This document shows, piece by piece, positions 51,814-62,215 of a stretch of 64,000 nucleotides of DNA. The stretch comes from Aliagarivorans taiwanensis DSM 22990 (GTDB taxonomy: Bacteria > Pseudomonadota > Gammaproteobacteria > Enterobacterales > Celerinatantimonadaceae): positions 162,619 through 226,618 of the forward strand of contig NZ_AUBZ01000003.1 in assembly GCF_000429505.1 (NCBI RefSeq). Reading direction: 5' to 3'. The position numbers and the translations under genes are program-made. The notes beneath the pieces are model-generated. The model was not told where the DNA came from. It saw nothing but the letters and a program-made list of their open reading frames with translations, and made no database searches. Each line of letters begins with the position of its first letter. Position 1 is the first letter of the stretch.

Positions 51814-52506
51814 GTGCTTGAAGCCAACTCTGTCGCGCCGAAACAAGTGGTGCTAGCCGGAGCCTCGGGGCTGATCGGCCAGAACCTGCTGGCCTTAGCA
51901 GCGCAGTACTCCGATAGTCTCACAGTCAACGCACTGTACCGACGCCCACCGGAGTCGTTTAGCACTGACCTGCATACCTCAAACCTACAAATTAGCGTCG
52001 TCGACTGGCAAACACCGCAGAGCTGGCAAGCGCAGATCAAAGGTGACTGCCTGTGGCTATGTTTGGGTACCTCCAAACACGCAAAGGGCAGCTATCAGCA
52101 GGTCGACCTGGCGCTCACCGTCGAGATCGCTAAATATGCCCGCGCTGCTGGGGTGAAGCAGTGCATAGTGGTGTCATCCACCATGGCCAGCCTGCGATCT
52201 CCCAGCCGCTACTTGAGGGTTAAGGCGCAGATGGAGAGCGAGCTGCAACAGCTGCATTTTCCGTCCTTGGTGATAATGCGTCCCGGCCCGCTATTGGGGC
52301 GAGAGCAATACTGTGCAAGCCGTTGGGATGAGCAGCTCAGCCGCCCATTCACCCAGCTACTGGCCAAGCTAAGCGGCAGGCAGCGCTCGCCACTGGCGGC
52401 CAACCCGGCGCGACAGGTTGCAAAAGTGATGATTAACGAGACGCTGGCTTCCAGCCCAGGCACTCGCCATTACGCGCCCTATCAAATCAATCAACTAGCG
52501 TTTTGA
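51814..52506 (+). CDS. NAD(P)-binding Rossmann-fold protein (SDR-like)
   Basis: This ~230-residue protein starts at a GTG three bases after the protease stop. The dinucleotide-binding motif is KQVVLAGASGLIGQNLL near residue 10. DCLWLCLGTSKHAKGSYQQV and CIVVSSTMASLRSPSRYLRVK give the S...Y-x-x-x-K-like pattern of atypical short-chain reductases, and LVIMRPGPLLG is typical of NAD(P)H-binding epimerase-like proteins. No strong ribosome-binding site is seen, so translation may be coupled. Substrate unknown. It converges on the DUF2007-like gene, with the stops four bases apart. Confidence 0.82.
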   Translation: MLEANSVAPKQVVLAGASGLIGQNLLALAAQYSDSLTVNALYRRPPESFSTDLHTSNLQISVVDWQTPQSWQAQIKGDCLWLCLGTSKHAKGSYQQVDLALTVEIAKYARAAGVKQCIVVSSTMASLRSPSRYLRVKAQMESELQQLHFPSLVIMRPGPLLGREQYCASRWDEQLSRPFTQLLAKLSGRQRSPLAANPARQVAKVMINETLASSPGTRHYAPYQINQLAF

Positions 52507-52510
52507 CATA

Positions 52511-52822
52511 TTAAGAAGAGCTGCGGGGATGCTGACACTGCCAGCAATGTTCAAAGGCGTCGGTGTTAATCTCATCGCAGGAAGGGCAGCGCCACTCACG
52601 TTCGCTCGACTGCTCGTAGTCGTTCAATAGCTCCTTGGCATAATCCTGCTGGAAGGCCTTCACCCAAAGCGACACCTCCAATGCCGACGTAGGCAGCTCC
52701 CCTACCGCAGCCACCAGCCCATCGCCTTTCAGCAGCACCGCGATCCCATGGGTTTCCAGAAGGCCTTTGAGCAGGTTGGCTTCCAGCATATTGGCGGCGT
52801 TGTAAATCGAGCAGTAATTCAT
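52511..52822 (-). CDS. DUF2007-like protein with C-terminal zinc ribbon
   Basis: This 103-residue protein has a ferredoxin-like DUF2007 N-terminal part (IYNAANMLEANLLKGLLET, then VAAVGELPTSALEVSLWV). A CPSC/CWQC zinc ribbon at the C-terminus (WRCPSCDEINTDAFEHCWQC) follows. Such proteins are annotated as putative signal-transducing proteins, without known function. The start ATG has AAATGCGCTTAA upstream with no strong ribosome-binding site. A plausible promoter could lie in the 104 bases before it, next to an inverted repeat. Confidence 0.78.
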   Translation of the reverse strand: MNYCSIYNAANMLEANLLKGLLETHGIAVLLKGDGLVAAVGELPTSALEVSLWVKAFQQDYAKELLNDYEQSSEREWRCPSCDEINTDAFEHCWQCQHPRSSS

Positions 52823-52875
52823 TTAAGCGCATTTGTTTGCATGGGGTTTTACCAGCATAGCCGCTACTCAGAACG

Positions 52876-52921
52876 ATCCCCAAACAATCACTTGATTACA
52901 AGTAGTTGATTCTTTGGGGAT
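52876..52921. repeat. Long imperfect hairpin after the OafA-like gene
   Basis: ATCCCCAAA and TTTGGGGAT are exact outer arms, and AATCA/TTGATT with CTTG/CAAG continue the stem around an ATTA loop. It starts six bases after the acyltransferase stop on the minus strand. No T-run follows, so it may protect or process RNA rather than act as a classic terminator. Confidence 0.6.
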
Positions 52922-52926
52922 AGCAA

Positions 52927-54903
52927 CTATCTCACTAGCGTTGAAAGAGAAAAGATCTCCTTAAACATCGGAATAAGGGCTTGGTTGCCAAACTCACTCA
53001 AATGATTGGCGTCGAAGTAGAGTGGCCGCCCCTGCTTGCTCGCAGCGCAAAAACCATTGCGGCAAAGATAGGGCAGTGGATCGAGGATTTTCACACCACA
53101 GCGCTTGGCCGCCTCGTCCTGAACACTCCAGGTAAAAGCATGCCGCGCGTGGTAGTCCTCTACATCCACCCCAACATCTTGTCGCTTGTTCCACAATAGC
53201 TCAGAGCGCGTCATAGCCTTTGGTACATCAACATTCATCTCGGGGATAGGCCGCACCACGTAAACTTGTCGCTCTTGGGCGAAATCACATAAGGTAGAAA
53301 CCACTCCTTCCCTAAACTCTTGCAGAAATTCCGCCTCAACCTCATCGTAGCGCGCAGAAAAATAGACCAGTGGTTTGCCGTGCTCCTCCCATCGATGCAG
53401 TTCGTTAGGCCCCATCGCATAGATAGATGTTCTATTCACGATGACCATTGGCAGGTCGCCATCGATGTTATCGCCAGTCTGCTTAAGCCATCGGTTGAAA
53501 TTTTGGCATTTCTGCTCGGCGGCTCCTATCCGCCTTGCGCCGAGAATAGTCGGGCATCCCCCCATGGTTCGGCTTAGCAATGCAGCGTCATCAGAGGGTA
53601 GCGCGCCCAACATGGCGGTCATCACGGCATCGGCATGACTGTCACCAATCAAAATAACCTTGGCGGTATCGCCACCGAGCGAGCACAGTTCAGTCTCGCT
53701 ATCACCCTTAAACCCACCGCACTCGCGCCGATAGGGATTGATATTTGCAGCCTCGCGGGCCATCGCCTCGACTTGCTGTGGGATCCGCCCCTCCGGCAGG
53801 TAGAGGCGAATACCTAGCACCGACACCACGATCACCGCAAGCGCGGTAGCGTAGCTGTAGATGGGGTTTAACCCCCCCTTCCCCTGCAACAGCCTCCGGC
53901 TTGGCTCTTCCACTAAGCGAAACGATAGTTCACCTAAGACTAAGGCCAGCGCGATCCCCACAAGCACCCACTCAGTGCGGTAATACCAATGGGTGTAATA
54001 CAAAAGCACGCAAACCGGCCAATGCCACAAATAGATTGAGTACGACCGCGAGCCCAACCACTGCGCAATCGGCGTCGATGTAAATGCCGATTGTTGGCAG
54101 TTTGCCAGCAAAACGAGCATCGCGCCGACGACCGGAATAACCGCCAAGTACCCCGGCCAAGCATGTCTAGCATCCAGCAAGGTTGCGCCGAAGATGATAA
54201 GGATAAAGCCGCTCACTTCCGCAGCTTTGGCTTTGCTATGACTCAGAGCCCAACCACGGTATACGCAGCACCACCAAACAATGCCACCGGCCAGCATTTC
54301 CCAAGCCCGGGTGTGCAGCATAAAGTAGGCAGAGCTTGGCCAACGAACAGAGCAGTAAATGGACAACATCAAGCTCAGCGCCAATAGCGACATAATCGCC
54401 CAAATGGCCCCGCGGCGACTGGCTAAACGCCAGACTATCATCAGGACAAGGGGGAGAATCAGATAGAACTGCCACTCTACCGAGAGTGACCAAGTATGTA
54501 GCAGCCATTTCTCGTGCGAAGCCGCATCAAAGTAGCCCGACTCCAACCAAAACTTCGCATTTGAAACAAACAGCACCGCCGACAACACATGGGTAGCCAG
54601 CTGTTGATACTCTGAGGTGATCAATGACTTCCAACCGATAGCCAGTAGCACTAAGCACATACACAACAAGGCGGGCAGGATACGACGTGCTCGGGCCTCA
54701 TAGAAGCGCCAAAGAGAGAAGGTCCCCTTGTCCAGCCCAGAGAGAATGATCCCGGTCATAAGATAACCGGAGATAACGAAAAATACGTCTACCCCAGCAA
54801 AGCCCCCACTAAAACCGGGAATGCCGAAATGAAACAAAACAACCAAGACAACTGCCCACGCTCTAAGACCGTTTATGTCCTGCCGAAAGTTAGTTGACCG
54901 CAT
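52927..54903 (-). CDS. OafA/YrhL-type acyltransferase with SGNH domain
   Basis: This ~658-residue membrane acyltransferase would O-acylate a surface polysaccharide. The N-terminal Acyltransferase-3 domain (1-~370) has about 10 helices and motifs LRAWAVVLVVLFHFGIPGFS (catalytic His region), GVDVFFVISGYLMTG and RFYEARARRILPALL. The C-terminal periplasmic SGNH domain (~410-658) has VILIGDSHADAVM (block I) and LYFDANHLSEFGNQAL (block V D-x-x-H). The ATG at 54903 has AGGAG five bases upstream; the longer frame to 54954 is unnecessary. It is monocistronic by appearance. Confidence 0.9.
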   Translation of the reverse strand: MRSTNFRQDINGLRAWAVVLVVLFHFGIPGFSGGFAGVDVFFVISGYLMTGIILSGLDKGTFSLWRFYEARARRILPALLCMCLVLLAIGWKSLITSEYQQLATHVLSAVLFVSNAKFWLESGYFDAASHEKWLLHTWSLSVEWQFYLILPLVLMIVWRLASRRGAIWAIMSLLALSLMLSIYCSVRWPSSAYFMLHTRAWEMLAGGIVWWCCVYRGWALSHSKAKAAEVSGFILIIFGATLLDARHAWPGYLAVIPVVGAMLVLLANCQQSAFTSTPIAQWLGSRSYSIYLWHWPVCVLLYYTHWYYRTEWVLVGIALALVLGELSFRLVEEPSRRLLQGKGGLNPIYSYATALAVIVVSVLGIRLYLPEGRIPQQVEAMAREAANINPYRRECGGFKGDSETELCSLGGDTAKVILIGDSHADAVMTAMLGALPSDDAALLSRTMGGCPTILGARRIGAAEQKCQNFNRWLKQTGDNIDGDLPMVIVNRTSIYAMGPNELHRWEEHGKPLVYFSARYDEVEAEFLQEFREGVVSTLCDFAQERQVYVVRPIPEMNVDVPKAMTRSELLWNKRQDVGVDVEDYHARHAFTWSVQDEAAKRCGVKILDPLPYLCRNGFCAASKQGRPLYFDANHLSEFGNQALIPMFKEIFSLSTLVR

Positions 54904-55175
54904 CAACTCTCCTGCATACTGCGATAGGTGCCTTTTGAGCACAACAGCATACAAGGTAGCTCATTGCTACAATCTTAATGACTCAAGCAAGGTATGAATG
55001 AACACCCTTCGCCTGCCGTGTAGTCTTCGCAATTTTGATTTTCACAGACACATCCGCTAGGGCTTATAAGTTCAACCTCAATAATCAACCAAGCTCGCTC
55101 GTTTTTTTTCGTAGAGTTTGCGTGTTTTATGGCTCGCGGTTTTTTGTGCGATTGCGACATAGTTAGCATAAATGC
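54904..55175. other. Gene-poor stretch between ssb terminator and acyltransferase
   Basis: A 64-codon frame on the minus strand (54975-55169) has a Cys-rich C-terminus but no ribosome-binding site, and it lies directly behind the ssb terminator. I do not count it as a gene. The remainder should carry the acyltransferase promoter, which I cannot place with confidence. Confidence 0.5.
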
Positions 55176-55200
55176 AAAAAACCCAGCAAAATGCTGGGCT
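55176..55200 (-). terminator. Rho-independent terminator of ssb
   Basis: On the minus strand AGCCCAGCA/TGCTGGGTT is a strong G+C stem with a short T-rich loop followed by six T residues, 48 bases after the ssb stop. Confidence 0.9.
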
Positions 55201-55247
55201 TCTACTACGCCTTTACAACATGACGGCGTGGAGCCGTGTTGTTAAAC

Positions 55248-55859
55248 CTAGAACGGAATATCGTCGTCAAAGTCCATTGGCGGCTCATTAAACTGTTGAG
55301 GCGCTGACTGTGGCTGTTGCTGCGCAGGCGCTTGCTGTTGATTAAAGCCGCCTTGCTGCTGAGGCTGTTGGTTGAAACCGCCAGCCGCCGGAGCTGCTGC
55401 AGCCGCTGCAGGAGCCGCTTGCTGATTCCAGCCACCTTGTTGCTGACCTTGGTTGCCGCCTTGGTATTGGCCTTGGCCACCCTGGTTTTGGAACTGACCA
55501 CCGCCTTGACGGCCGCCCAGCATCTGCATGGTGCCATTGTAGCCTTGAACCACAACTTCGGTGGTGTAGCGATCTTGACCGCTTTGGTCTTGCCACTTAC
55601 GGGTTTGCAGTTGGCCTTCGATGTAAACCTGTGAGCCCTTTTTCAGGTACTCGCCAGCGACCTCGGCCAGCTTGCCGAACAGCACTACACGGTGCCACTC
55701 GGTGCGCTCTTTCTGCTCGCCGCTTTGCTTGTCACGCCAGCTTTCTGAAGTAGCAATCGTGATGTTGGCTACAGCGCCACCATTGGGCATAAAACGCACC
55801 TCGGGGTCTTGCCCCAAATTGCCTACCAAAATTACCTTGTTTATGCCACGACTGGCCAT
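55248..55859 (-). CDS. ssb: Single-stranded DNA-binding protein
   Basis: This 203-residue SSB has an N-terminal OB fold (1-~110): [59 protein letters not shown] and [12 protein letters not shown]. The middle linker is Gln/Gly-rich with many Pro. The C-terminal acidic tip MDFDDDIPF is the conserved protein-docking tail. It is somewhat longer than the E. coli protein because of the linker. It is on the same strand as the MFS gene and near divergent uvrA, a common gammaproteobacterial neighbourhood. Confidence 0.97.
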   Translation of the reverse strand: MASRGINKVILVGNLGQDPEVRFMPNGGAVANITIATSESWRDKQSGEQKERTEWHRVVLFGKLAEVAGEYLKKGSQVYIEGQLQTRKWQDQSGQDRYTTEVVVQGYNGTMQMLGGRQGGGQFQNQGGQGQYQGGNQGQQQGGWNQQAAPAAAAAAPAAGGFNQQPQQQGGFNQQQAPAQQQPQSAPQQFNEPPMDFDDDIPF

Positions 55860-55971
55860 CTCGGCTACTCCTCTCGATTCTTAATTTCGTGCAAATTGAC
55901 CCGCTATCATACGCCTCTGAACCCCTCAGATCCACGTCTGAAACTGAATAAATTGCGTCCGTTCACCGTGC

Positions 55972-57327
55972 TTATTTTACAAGTGCCTGAGCCTGCTGAA
56001 GATCAAAGACTTGGCTATTTACTTTTAGGTAGGCGGTGCGCTCTTGAGAGATAATAATCGCCTCTAACACGCCGGGCAGCTTACGTAGATTGGCCAACAC
56101 TTCCTCTTCCGGCTGAGCATTGTCGAGACTGAGCGTGTAGGATTTCACCCCTGATGGCGACTTCATCCCCCAGGCCACAAGTACCCAAATAACAAACAGG
56201 CCGATACACAGCAGTGGCACGCTGTCAGCGCCCCAGTATTGGCTTACCCAACCGCCCAAACCGCCACCGACGAAGGCACCGGCGAACTGAGTGGTAGAAT
56301 AGATCCCCAAGGCCGAGCCCTTATAGCCCGGTGGAGAGAGCATCGATAGCAAGGCGGGCATACTGGCTTCCATATAGTTGAAGCCAACAAAGAACAGCAC
56401 CAACACCGCCGCCAGACCCCACAGCGATGGCGAGAATAACAAGCCAAGCTGTGAGAGCAGCATCAAGCCGATGGAGAACAAAAAGAAGCCACGCTGCTGG
56501 CGCCGCTTGGCCGCCATGATCAACAGCGGGATCATCAATACAAATGAGATAAGCACCGTGGGCAGGTAGACCTTCCAGTGGCTGGCAGCAGCCACATCGG
56601 CCTCTAACAGGCGCAGCGGGAAGCTAATAAACAGCGCCGACACCGCCAGGTGGAGGCAGAATACCCCCCAATCAAGGCGTAACAGTTGTGGCTCTTTGAG
56701 TAGCTCACGCATCTTGCCGCGCGAAGCGGTAACTTCGCTTTTCGGCGCATGGGTGGTGACATCGGGCACGCCCCATTTCACCACGCCCATCCCCAGAATA
56801 GCGAGCAGCGCAGTTAGCCAGAAGATCCCAGACAGCCCCACATAGGCTGATAACACCGGCCCCAGCACCAAGGACACCGCGAACGACAAGCCAATGCTGA
56901 CGCCAATCACCGCCATCACCTTGGCGCGCTGTTCTTCACGGCTGAGGTCCGCTGCCAAGGCCATTACCGCACTGGCGATGGCACCCAGCCCCTGCAGTGC
57001 CCGGCCCAGTGCAACCCCGTACAAAGAGTTAGACATGGCGGCAATCACCGAGCCCAAGGCAAACAAGGCCAAGCCGGCAATGATGACTGGCTTGCGCCCA
57101 ATCCGGTCAGACAACATGCCCATCGGCACCTGCATCATCGCCTGGGTAAAGCCGTAAGAGCCGATGGCAATACCGATCCACAAGGGTGAGTAGCCCGCCA
57201 GATGATCGCCGTAGGTCGCCAAGACCGGCATCAACATAAACAGACCGGCCATGCGCAGGGCAAACAGCAAGGCGAGAGATACTGAGCCGCGTCGCTCAGC
57301 AGCATTGAATGAAGAAGAGGAAGTCAT
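55972..57327 (-). CDS. MFS transporter with C-terminal YAM-like domain (YajR-like)
   Basis: This 451-residue major facilitator has 12 predicted helices. The MFS motif A region is GMLSDRIGRKPVIIAGL, following SYGFTQAMMQVPMG. The C-terminal ~65 residues are soluble (KSYTLSLDNAQPEEEVLANL and later SQERTAYLKVNSQVFDL). They resemble the ferredoxin-like YAM domain of E. coli YajR, which is similar in length. Transported substrate unknown. The start at 57327 faces uvrA across 160 bases. Confidence 0.85.
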   Translation of the reverse strand: MTSSSSFNAAERRGSVSLALLFALRMAGLFMLMPVLATYGDHLAGYSPLWIGIAIGSYGFTQAMMQVPMGMLSDRIGRKPVIIAGLALFALGSVIAAMSNSLYGVALGRALQGLGAIASAVMALAADLSREEQRAKVMAVIGVSIGLSFAVSLVLGPVLSAYVGLSGIFWLTALLAILGMGVVKWGVPDVTTHAPKSEVTASRGKMRELLKEPQLLRLDWGVFCLHLAVSALFISFPLRLLEADVAAASHWKVYLPTVLISFVLMIPLLIMAAKRRQQRGFFLFSIGLMLLSQLGLLFSPSLWGLAAVLVLFFVGFNYMEASMPALLSMLSPPGYKGSALGIYSTTQFAGAFVGGGLGGWVSQYWGADSVPLLCIGLFVIWVLVAWGMKSPSGVKSYTLSLDNAQPEEEVLANLRKLPGVLEAIIISQERTAYLKVNSQVFDLQQAQALVK

Positions 57328-57487
57328 TAACTGCGATTGTCTTTCCGTAAACTGGCAACGATGCTAGCACACTTTAGTTAGCATTTTTAACACATCTGCT
57401 ATATCACACTCACACTTAGCCTTTGTCCGATAAGTTATGCGATACTGATGGTTTGCTTCGCTCTCAAATAGTCACACGCAGGAACCC

Positions 57488-60316
57488 ATGGACAGCATTG
57501 ATATTCGCGGTGCCCGCACCCACAACCTGAAAAACATCTCGCTTTCACTGCCGCGCGATAAGCTTATCGTGATCACCGGCTTGTCTGGTTCAGGAAAGTC
57601 ATCATTGGCCTTCGATACCTTGTATGCCGAAGGTCAACGCCGCTATGTTGAGTCGCTCTCAGCCTATGCCCGCCAGTTCTTATCGCTGATGGAAAAGCCC
57701 GATGTGGATCATATCGAAGGCTTGTCACCGGCGATCTCGATTGAGCAGAAATCGACCTCACACAATCCACGCTCAACCGTGGGCACCATTACCGAGATCT
57801 ACGACTACCTGCGACTGTTGTTCGCCCGGGTCGGTGAACCGCGCTGTCCCACCCATGATGAGCCGCTCGCTGCGCAAACCGTGTCGCAGATGGTCGACAA
57901 GGTGCTGGAGCAGCCAGAAGGCAGCAAGCTGATGCTGCTGGCGCCGGTAGTGCGCGATCGTAAGGGTGAGCATGTTAAGACTCTGGAGACCTTATCGGCA
58001 CAAGGCTTTATTCGCGCCCGCATCGATGGCGAGGTGTGCGACCTGAGCGATCCTCCAACCTTGGAGCTGCACAAAAAGCACAATATCGAAGTGGTGGTTG
58101 ATCGCTTTAAGGTTCGCCCCAGCGATGATCTGCGCCAACGCTTAGCCGAATCGTTCGAGACGGCACTGGAGCTGGCCGAAGGGATCGCCATGATTGCTGA
58201 TATGGACAGCGGCGAGACCGTCGAGCTGTTCTCGGCCAACTTCGCCTGTCCGATTTGTGGCTACAGCATGAGCGAGCTGGAGCCGCGGATCTTCTCCTTC
58301 AATAACCCCGCTGGTGCTTGTAGCGCTTGTGATGGTCTGGGTGTTGACCAGTTCTTTGATGAATCCAAGGTGATCCTCAACCCAGAACTTAGCCTGGCGG
58401 GCGGCGCTATCCGCGGCTGGGATAAGCGTAACTTCTATTATTTCCAGATGCTCAAGTCGCTGGGGGCCCATTATGGCTTTGCCCCTGAAACGCCCTTCCA
58501 AGAACTCAGCGACAAACACCGCAAGGTGGTGCTGCAGGGCTCGGGCCGCACTAACATCGAATTCACCTATATGAACGACCGCGGCGATGTGACCGTGCGC
58601 AAGCATCCCTTCGAAGGCGTGATTCCTAATATGCGTCGCCGCTATAAAGAGACCGAATCAAATGCGGTACGCGAAGAGCTGGCTAAGTACATCAGTAATC
58701 AGGAATGTCCTAGCTGTGGCGGTAGCCGCCTGCGCGAAGAGGCGCGCCATGTGTTTATCGGCAAGACCAACCTGCCGACGGTCACCCATATGTCGATTGG
58801 TGAGGCGCTGGAATTCTTCGCGAAGCTGACCTTGACCGGTCAGCGCGCCAAGATTGCCGACAAGATCTTAAAAGAGATCAACGACCGACTGATGTTCCTG
58901 GTCAACGTTGGCCTGGATTACCTCTCGCTGGAGCGCAGCGCCGATACTCTATCGGGCGGTGAGGCGCAGCGTATTCGCTTGGCCAGTCAGATTGGTGCCG
59001 GCCTGGTGGGCGTAATGTATGTACTGGATGAGCCGTCTATTGGTTTGCACCAGCGCGACAACGAGCGCTTACTGGGCACCCTTAACCACCTGCGCGACTT
59101 GGGTAATACCGTGATTGTGGTCGAACACGACGAGGACGCCATCCGCGCCGCCGACTATATCGTGGACATCGGCCCGGGTGCCGGAGTGCATGGCGGTCAG
59201 GTGATCGCCCAAGGCAGCCTGCCTGAAATCATTAGTAGTAAAGACTCACTTACTGCCAGATACCTATCTGGCGAGCGTGCTATCGAGGTACCTAAGGTTC
59301 GTAATCCAGCAGACAAAGGTTGGGTTGAGCTCAAGGGGGCTACTGGCAACAACCTCAAAGGTGTCGACCTTGCGGTGCCCATGGGCCTGCTCACCTGCGT
59401 AACAGGCGTATCAGGAAGCGGCAAATCGACCCTGATCAACGATACCTTCTATCGCATCGCCCATAAGGAACTCAACGGTGCGGCAGGTGAAGACATTGCG
59501 CCTTACAAGAGTATCGAAGGGCTCGATCAGCTGGACAAGGTGGTCGATATTGACCAAAGCCCGATTGGCCGAACCCCGCGCTCTAACCCAGCCACCTATA
59601 CCGGCATCTTTACCCCGATCCGCGAGCTGTTTGCTGGCACACAAGAGAGCCGAGCGCGTGGTTACAAACCCGGACGCTTTAGCTTCAACGTGAAAGGTGG
59701 TCGCTGTGAGGCCTGCCAAGGCGATGGCGTGATCAAGGTGGAGATGCACTTCCTGCCGGACATCTACGTGCCCTGTGATTCCTGTAAGGGCAAACGCTAT
59801 AACCGCGAAACCTTGGAGATTAAGTACAAGGGCAAGAACATTCATCAGGTGTTGGAGATGACAGTGGAAGAGGCTCGCCCGTTCTTCGATGCGGTGCCGG
59901 CTATCGCCCGCAAGCTGCAAACCCTGATCGATGTGGGCCTGACCTACATTAAGCTGGGGCAGTCGGCCACTACCCTGTCCGGCGGTGAAGCCCAGCGGGT
60001 AAAATTGGCCCGTGAGCTAAGCAAACGAGATACCGGTAAGACTCTGTATATTCTCGATGAGCCTACCACCGGTTTGCACTTCCATGATATTCAGCTGCTA
60101 CTCAACGTAATCCATCGCCTACGCGATCACGGCAACACCATTGTGGTTATCGAACATAATTTGGATGTGATTAAGACCGCCGACTGGATTGTCGACCTTG
60201 GGCCGGAAGGTGGTAAGGGAGGCGGTGAAATCTTGGTCACCGGCACGCCGGAGCAAATCGTCAACGAGCCGCGCTCTCACACGGCTCGTTTCTTGGCCCC
60301 TATGATTAAGCCTTAG
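57488..60316 (+). CDS. uvrA: Excinuclease ABC subunit A
   Basis: This 942-residue protein, about the usual length, is the damage-recognition ATPase of nucleotide excision repair, working with UvrB and UvrC. The first ABC half has Walker [16 protein letters not shown], the second [15 protein letters not shown], and signature motifs [13 protein letters not shown] and [13 protein letters not shown] are present. Zinc fingers are seen at [18 protein letters not shown]...CSACDGLG and CEACQGDG...CDSCKGKR. The ATG has AGGA seven bases upstream. I could not find a convincing LexA box in the 160-base promoter gap. Confidence 0.98.
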   Translation: MDSIDIRGARTHNLKNISLSLPRDKLIVITGLSGSGKSSLAFDTLYAEGQRRYVESLSAYARQFLSLMEKPDVDHIEGLSPAISIEQKSTSHNPRSTVGTITEIYDYLRLLFARVGEPRCPTHDEPLAAQTVSQMVDKVLEQPEGSKLMLLAPVVRDRKGEHVKTLETLSAQGFIRARIDGEVCDLSDPPTLELHKKHNIEVVVDRFKVRPSDDLRQRLAESFETALELAEGIAMIADMDSGETVELFSANFACPICGYSMSELEPRIFSFNNPAGACSACDGLGVDQFFDESKVILNPELSLAGGAIRGWDKRNFYYFQMLKSLGAHYGFAPETPFQELSDKHRKVVLQGSGRTNIEFTYMNDRGDVTVRKHPFEGVIPNMRRRYKETESNAVREELAKYISNQECPSCGGSRLREEARHVFIGKTNLPTVTHMSIGEALEFFAKLTLTGQRAKIADKILKEINDRLMFLVNVGLDYLSLERSADTLSGGEAQRIRLASQIGAGLVGVMYVLDEPSIGLHQRDNERLLGTLNHLRDLGNTVIVVEHDEDAIRAADYIVDIGPGAGVHGGQVIAQGSLPEIISSKDSLTARYLSGERAIEVPKVRNPADKGWVELKGATGNNLKGVDLAVPMGLLTCVTGVSGSGKSTLINDTFYRIAHKELNGAAGEDIAPYKSIEGLDQLDKVVDIDQSPIGRTPRSNPATYTGIFTPIRELFAGTQESRARGYKPGRFSFNVKGGRCEACQGDGVIKVEMHFLPDIYVPCDSCKGKRYNRETLEIKYKGKNIHQVLEMTVEEARPFFDAVPAIARKLQTLIDVGLTYIKLGQSATTLSGGEAQRVKLARELSKRDTGKTLYILDEPTTGLHFHDIQLLLNVIHRLRDHGNTIVVIEHNLDVIKTADWIVDLGPEGGKGGGEILVTGTPEQIVNEPRSHTARFLAPMIKP

Positions 60317-60363
60317 GATTAGCGAGTAGGGCTTAATACATAGGGTTTACTTGGCTGCTGCAA

Positions 60364-60978
60364 CTAGGAGAGTTCTTCTAACAGCTCGTCTTCTAGTTGT
60401 AGCTCGCTATTGGTCGCCAGCTTAGGCGCATCGGCCAGTGCAGAGGCTTGGCTCGGCTGCTCCGCCTTACCTTCTGTCACGGTGGCCACGTTATCGGTCA
60501 CCGCATTCGCCACTTCCACCTGCTTTTGCGTAGGCTGTACTACCGCAGCAGTCGCGGCCTCAGTGGTACCATCTTTAGGCACGACGCCAATTCCAGTGGC
60601 AGTGGCGCTGTCTTTACCCGCCAAACCGTCCATCATGGCTTGGCCAATGCCTTCACCCAGCTCTTCAAACTGCGCCTGCATCTGCGATTTCAGTGCGTTC
60701 TCACTGAGCACCTGGGCGCCAGTGGCGCCGGCAATCGCCGCCTGCAACAGGGCAGGGTCGATATCGGTATCGCTACTGCTGTTACTCTCCACAGTCTGAG
60801 TCGCTTGCAACTCTTCAGCTGTCGGCTCGGCTTCTTCCTTGCCTTTGAATAGCCCCTTTACCATGCTAACAAACTTGCCATCTTCGCTCTTCTGAGCTTC
60901 GCTAGCGGAGTTTGCAGCCGGTGCATATGCCTGGTTCTGTGTCCCCTGGGCTGCACCGATTGAAGTCGTATCACTCAC
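60364..60978 (-). CDS. Hypothetical acidic Ala/Gln-rich protein downstream of flgT
   Basis: I do not recognise this 204-residue protein. It has no signal peptide or membrane helix. It is rich in Ala, Gln, Glu, Ser and Thr and appears largely disordered, with a basic patch (VSMVKGLFKGK, about 37-47), a helical middle (ALKSQMQAQFEELGEGIGQA) and an acidic tail (ELQLEDELLEELS). The GTG at 60978 has GAGGAG eight bases upstream. It is 14 bases behind flgT, so it is probably in the flgH-flgT transcript. A flagellar or export-substrate role is possible but unsupported by motifs. Confidence 0.75.
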   Translation of the reverse strand: MSDTTSIGAAQGTQNQAYAPAANSASEAQKSEDGKFVSMVKGLFKGKEEAEPTAEELQATQTVESNSSSDTDIDPALLQAAIAGATGAQVLSENALKSQMQAQFEELGEGIGQAMMDGLAGKDSATATGIGVVPKDGTTEAATAAVVQPTQKQVEVANAVTDNVATVTEGKAEQPSQASALADAPKLATNSELQLEDELLEELS

Positions 60979-60992
60979 AGTCTTCTCCTCGA

Positions 60993-62195
60993 TTATTGCT
61001 CTACATACATGCCGCTGTGGGGGTAGATATCGTTCACAGCAACCAAAACATCTCGAATCTGCAGGTTGGCCATATCGGCAAAATCATGGGTGGTTAGAAC
61101 CGCTCGATCTGCCTGTACGGCGACTACTTCGAGAACTATCTCATCGTCGTTAAACACCGGACCGCCCACTTGGCCGGTTTGATACATCAGGTGCTGCCGA
61201 CGCACTAAGCGGAACTTATCGCCCTTGCGCACCCCGTTGGAGTACCCCAGATTGATTACCGCTTGGTTATCAAACACGCTAACCACAGTGGCCAGGCTCT
61301 GTTTACAGTGCAGCTCGCTTTCCAGATCGCGCACCATATTGCCAATGACCATCTCGATGCCTTGACCATAGTGGGTTCGCCAGAAGGTTTCACCGCTCAC
61401 ATCCAGCTTGAGGGTAACGTCGTAAGGCCACTCTTGTTGGAAGCTATAGTCGCGACGCAGCACAATCTCACCGCGGATCCCATCTACCACCATTAGACGA
61501 ATATGAAAGTTACGTAACCTCTCGCTAGAAGAAAGCCCAAGAAAGTTGGTACTTACTTCGTTGTGGTGAGACAAGTCCAAAATCCGACCAACGGTAACAA
61601 ACTGCACATCGTAGTCCTGAGAGATGGTGCGGGCGATGTCCAGCACCTGGCTCTCTAGATCTCGTGTATGGCGACCACCCAGCGCAATCGCGCGAGTCAT
61701 CAGATGGCGCGTATCAAAACGCTGACTGTGCGAGGACAGTTGTCGGTGCAGTCGGTGTGCAACCTCCTCACCCAATCGGTAAATACCGCCTAACTGGGCA
61801 TGCTCCAGCTTCTTGATATCGAAGGGGCCAACAAACAAGGTTTTCTTGTAGTCATCGATGGAACACATGTTGACCGGGAAAATGTCAGCACTAATGGTCA
61901 CGGTAATGATGTTGTCTTCGATCTTCTCGTGCAGCAGGCGGAAGTCATGGATCTCACCATTGGTCCGCACCGTTAACGAATCGGTTTCCAATATCCCTGA
62001 GCGCACTTCTTGCAGCGAACGCACGCTGGCACCACCGCGGTACATCACATTCAGTAAGGCTTCCTGAATAGCCTTGCGGCGGGCCACTTCAACCTCGCCG
62101 TTCATGATCATGGCCTGCCCCTCACCTTCATACCAAACCGCGTGGAGTGGCAGAGATAACAACAGACAGCAGGCAACTAAGATTTTTTTGAACAT
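60993..62195 (-). CDS. flgT: Flagellar assembly protein FlgT
   Basis: This 400-residue periplasmic protein belongs to the H-ring of Vibrio-type sodium-driven polar flagellar motors. It has a signal peptide (MFKKILVACCLLLSLPLHA). The N-terminal domain has YEGEGQAMIMNGEVEVARRK and IDDYKKTLFVGPFDI, the middle TISQDYDVQFVTVGRILDL, and the C-terminal ring domain ends QIRDVLVAVNDIYPHSG. It lies 20 bases downstream of flgH. This supports a polar flagellum with H-/T-ring. Confidence 0.9.
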   Translation of the reverse strand: MFKKILVACCLLLSLPLHAVWYEGEGQAMIMNGEVEVARRKAIQEALLNVMYRGGASVRSLQEVRSGILETDSLTVRTNGEIHDFRLLHEKIEDNIITVTISADIFPVNMCSIDDYKKTLFVGPFDIKKLEHAQLGGIYRLGEEVAHRLHRQLSSHSQRFDTRHLMTRAIALGGRHTRDLESQVLDIARTISQDYDVQFVTVGRILDLSHHNEVSTNFLGLSSSERLRNFHIRLMVVDGIRGEIVLRRDYSFQQEWPYDVTLKLDVSGETFWRTHYGQGIEMVIGNMVRDLESELHCKQSLATVVSVFDNQAVINLGYSNGVRKGDKFRLVRRQHLMYQTGQVGGPVFNDDEIVLEVVAVQADRAVLTTHDFADMANLQIRDVLVAVNDIYPHSGMYVEQ

Positions 62196-62215
62196 AAGCT
62201 ACTACTAGTTGGGCC

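Noticed and set aside
54975..55169. 64-codon Cys-rich frame between ssb and the acyltransferase
   Set aside because: No ribosome-binding site and it begins at the ssb terminator; coding character is weak.
57328..57487. LexA box before uvrA
   Set aside because: I searched for CTG-N10-CAG and found only a partial CTG with A/T run near 57400; no matching CAG half, so no site is claimed.
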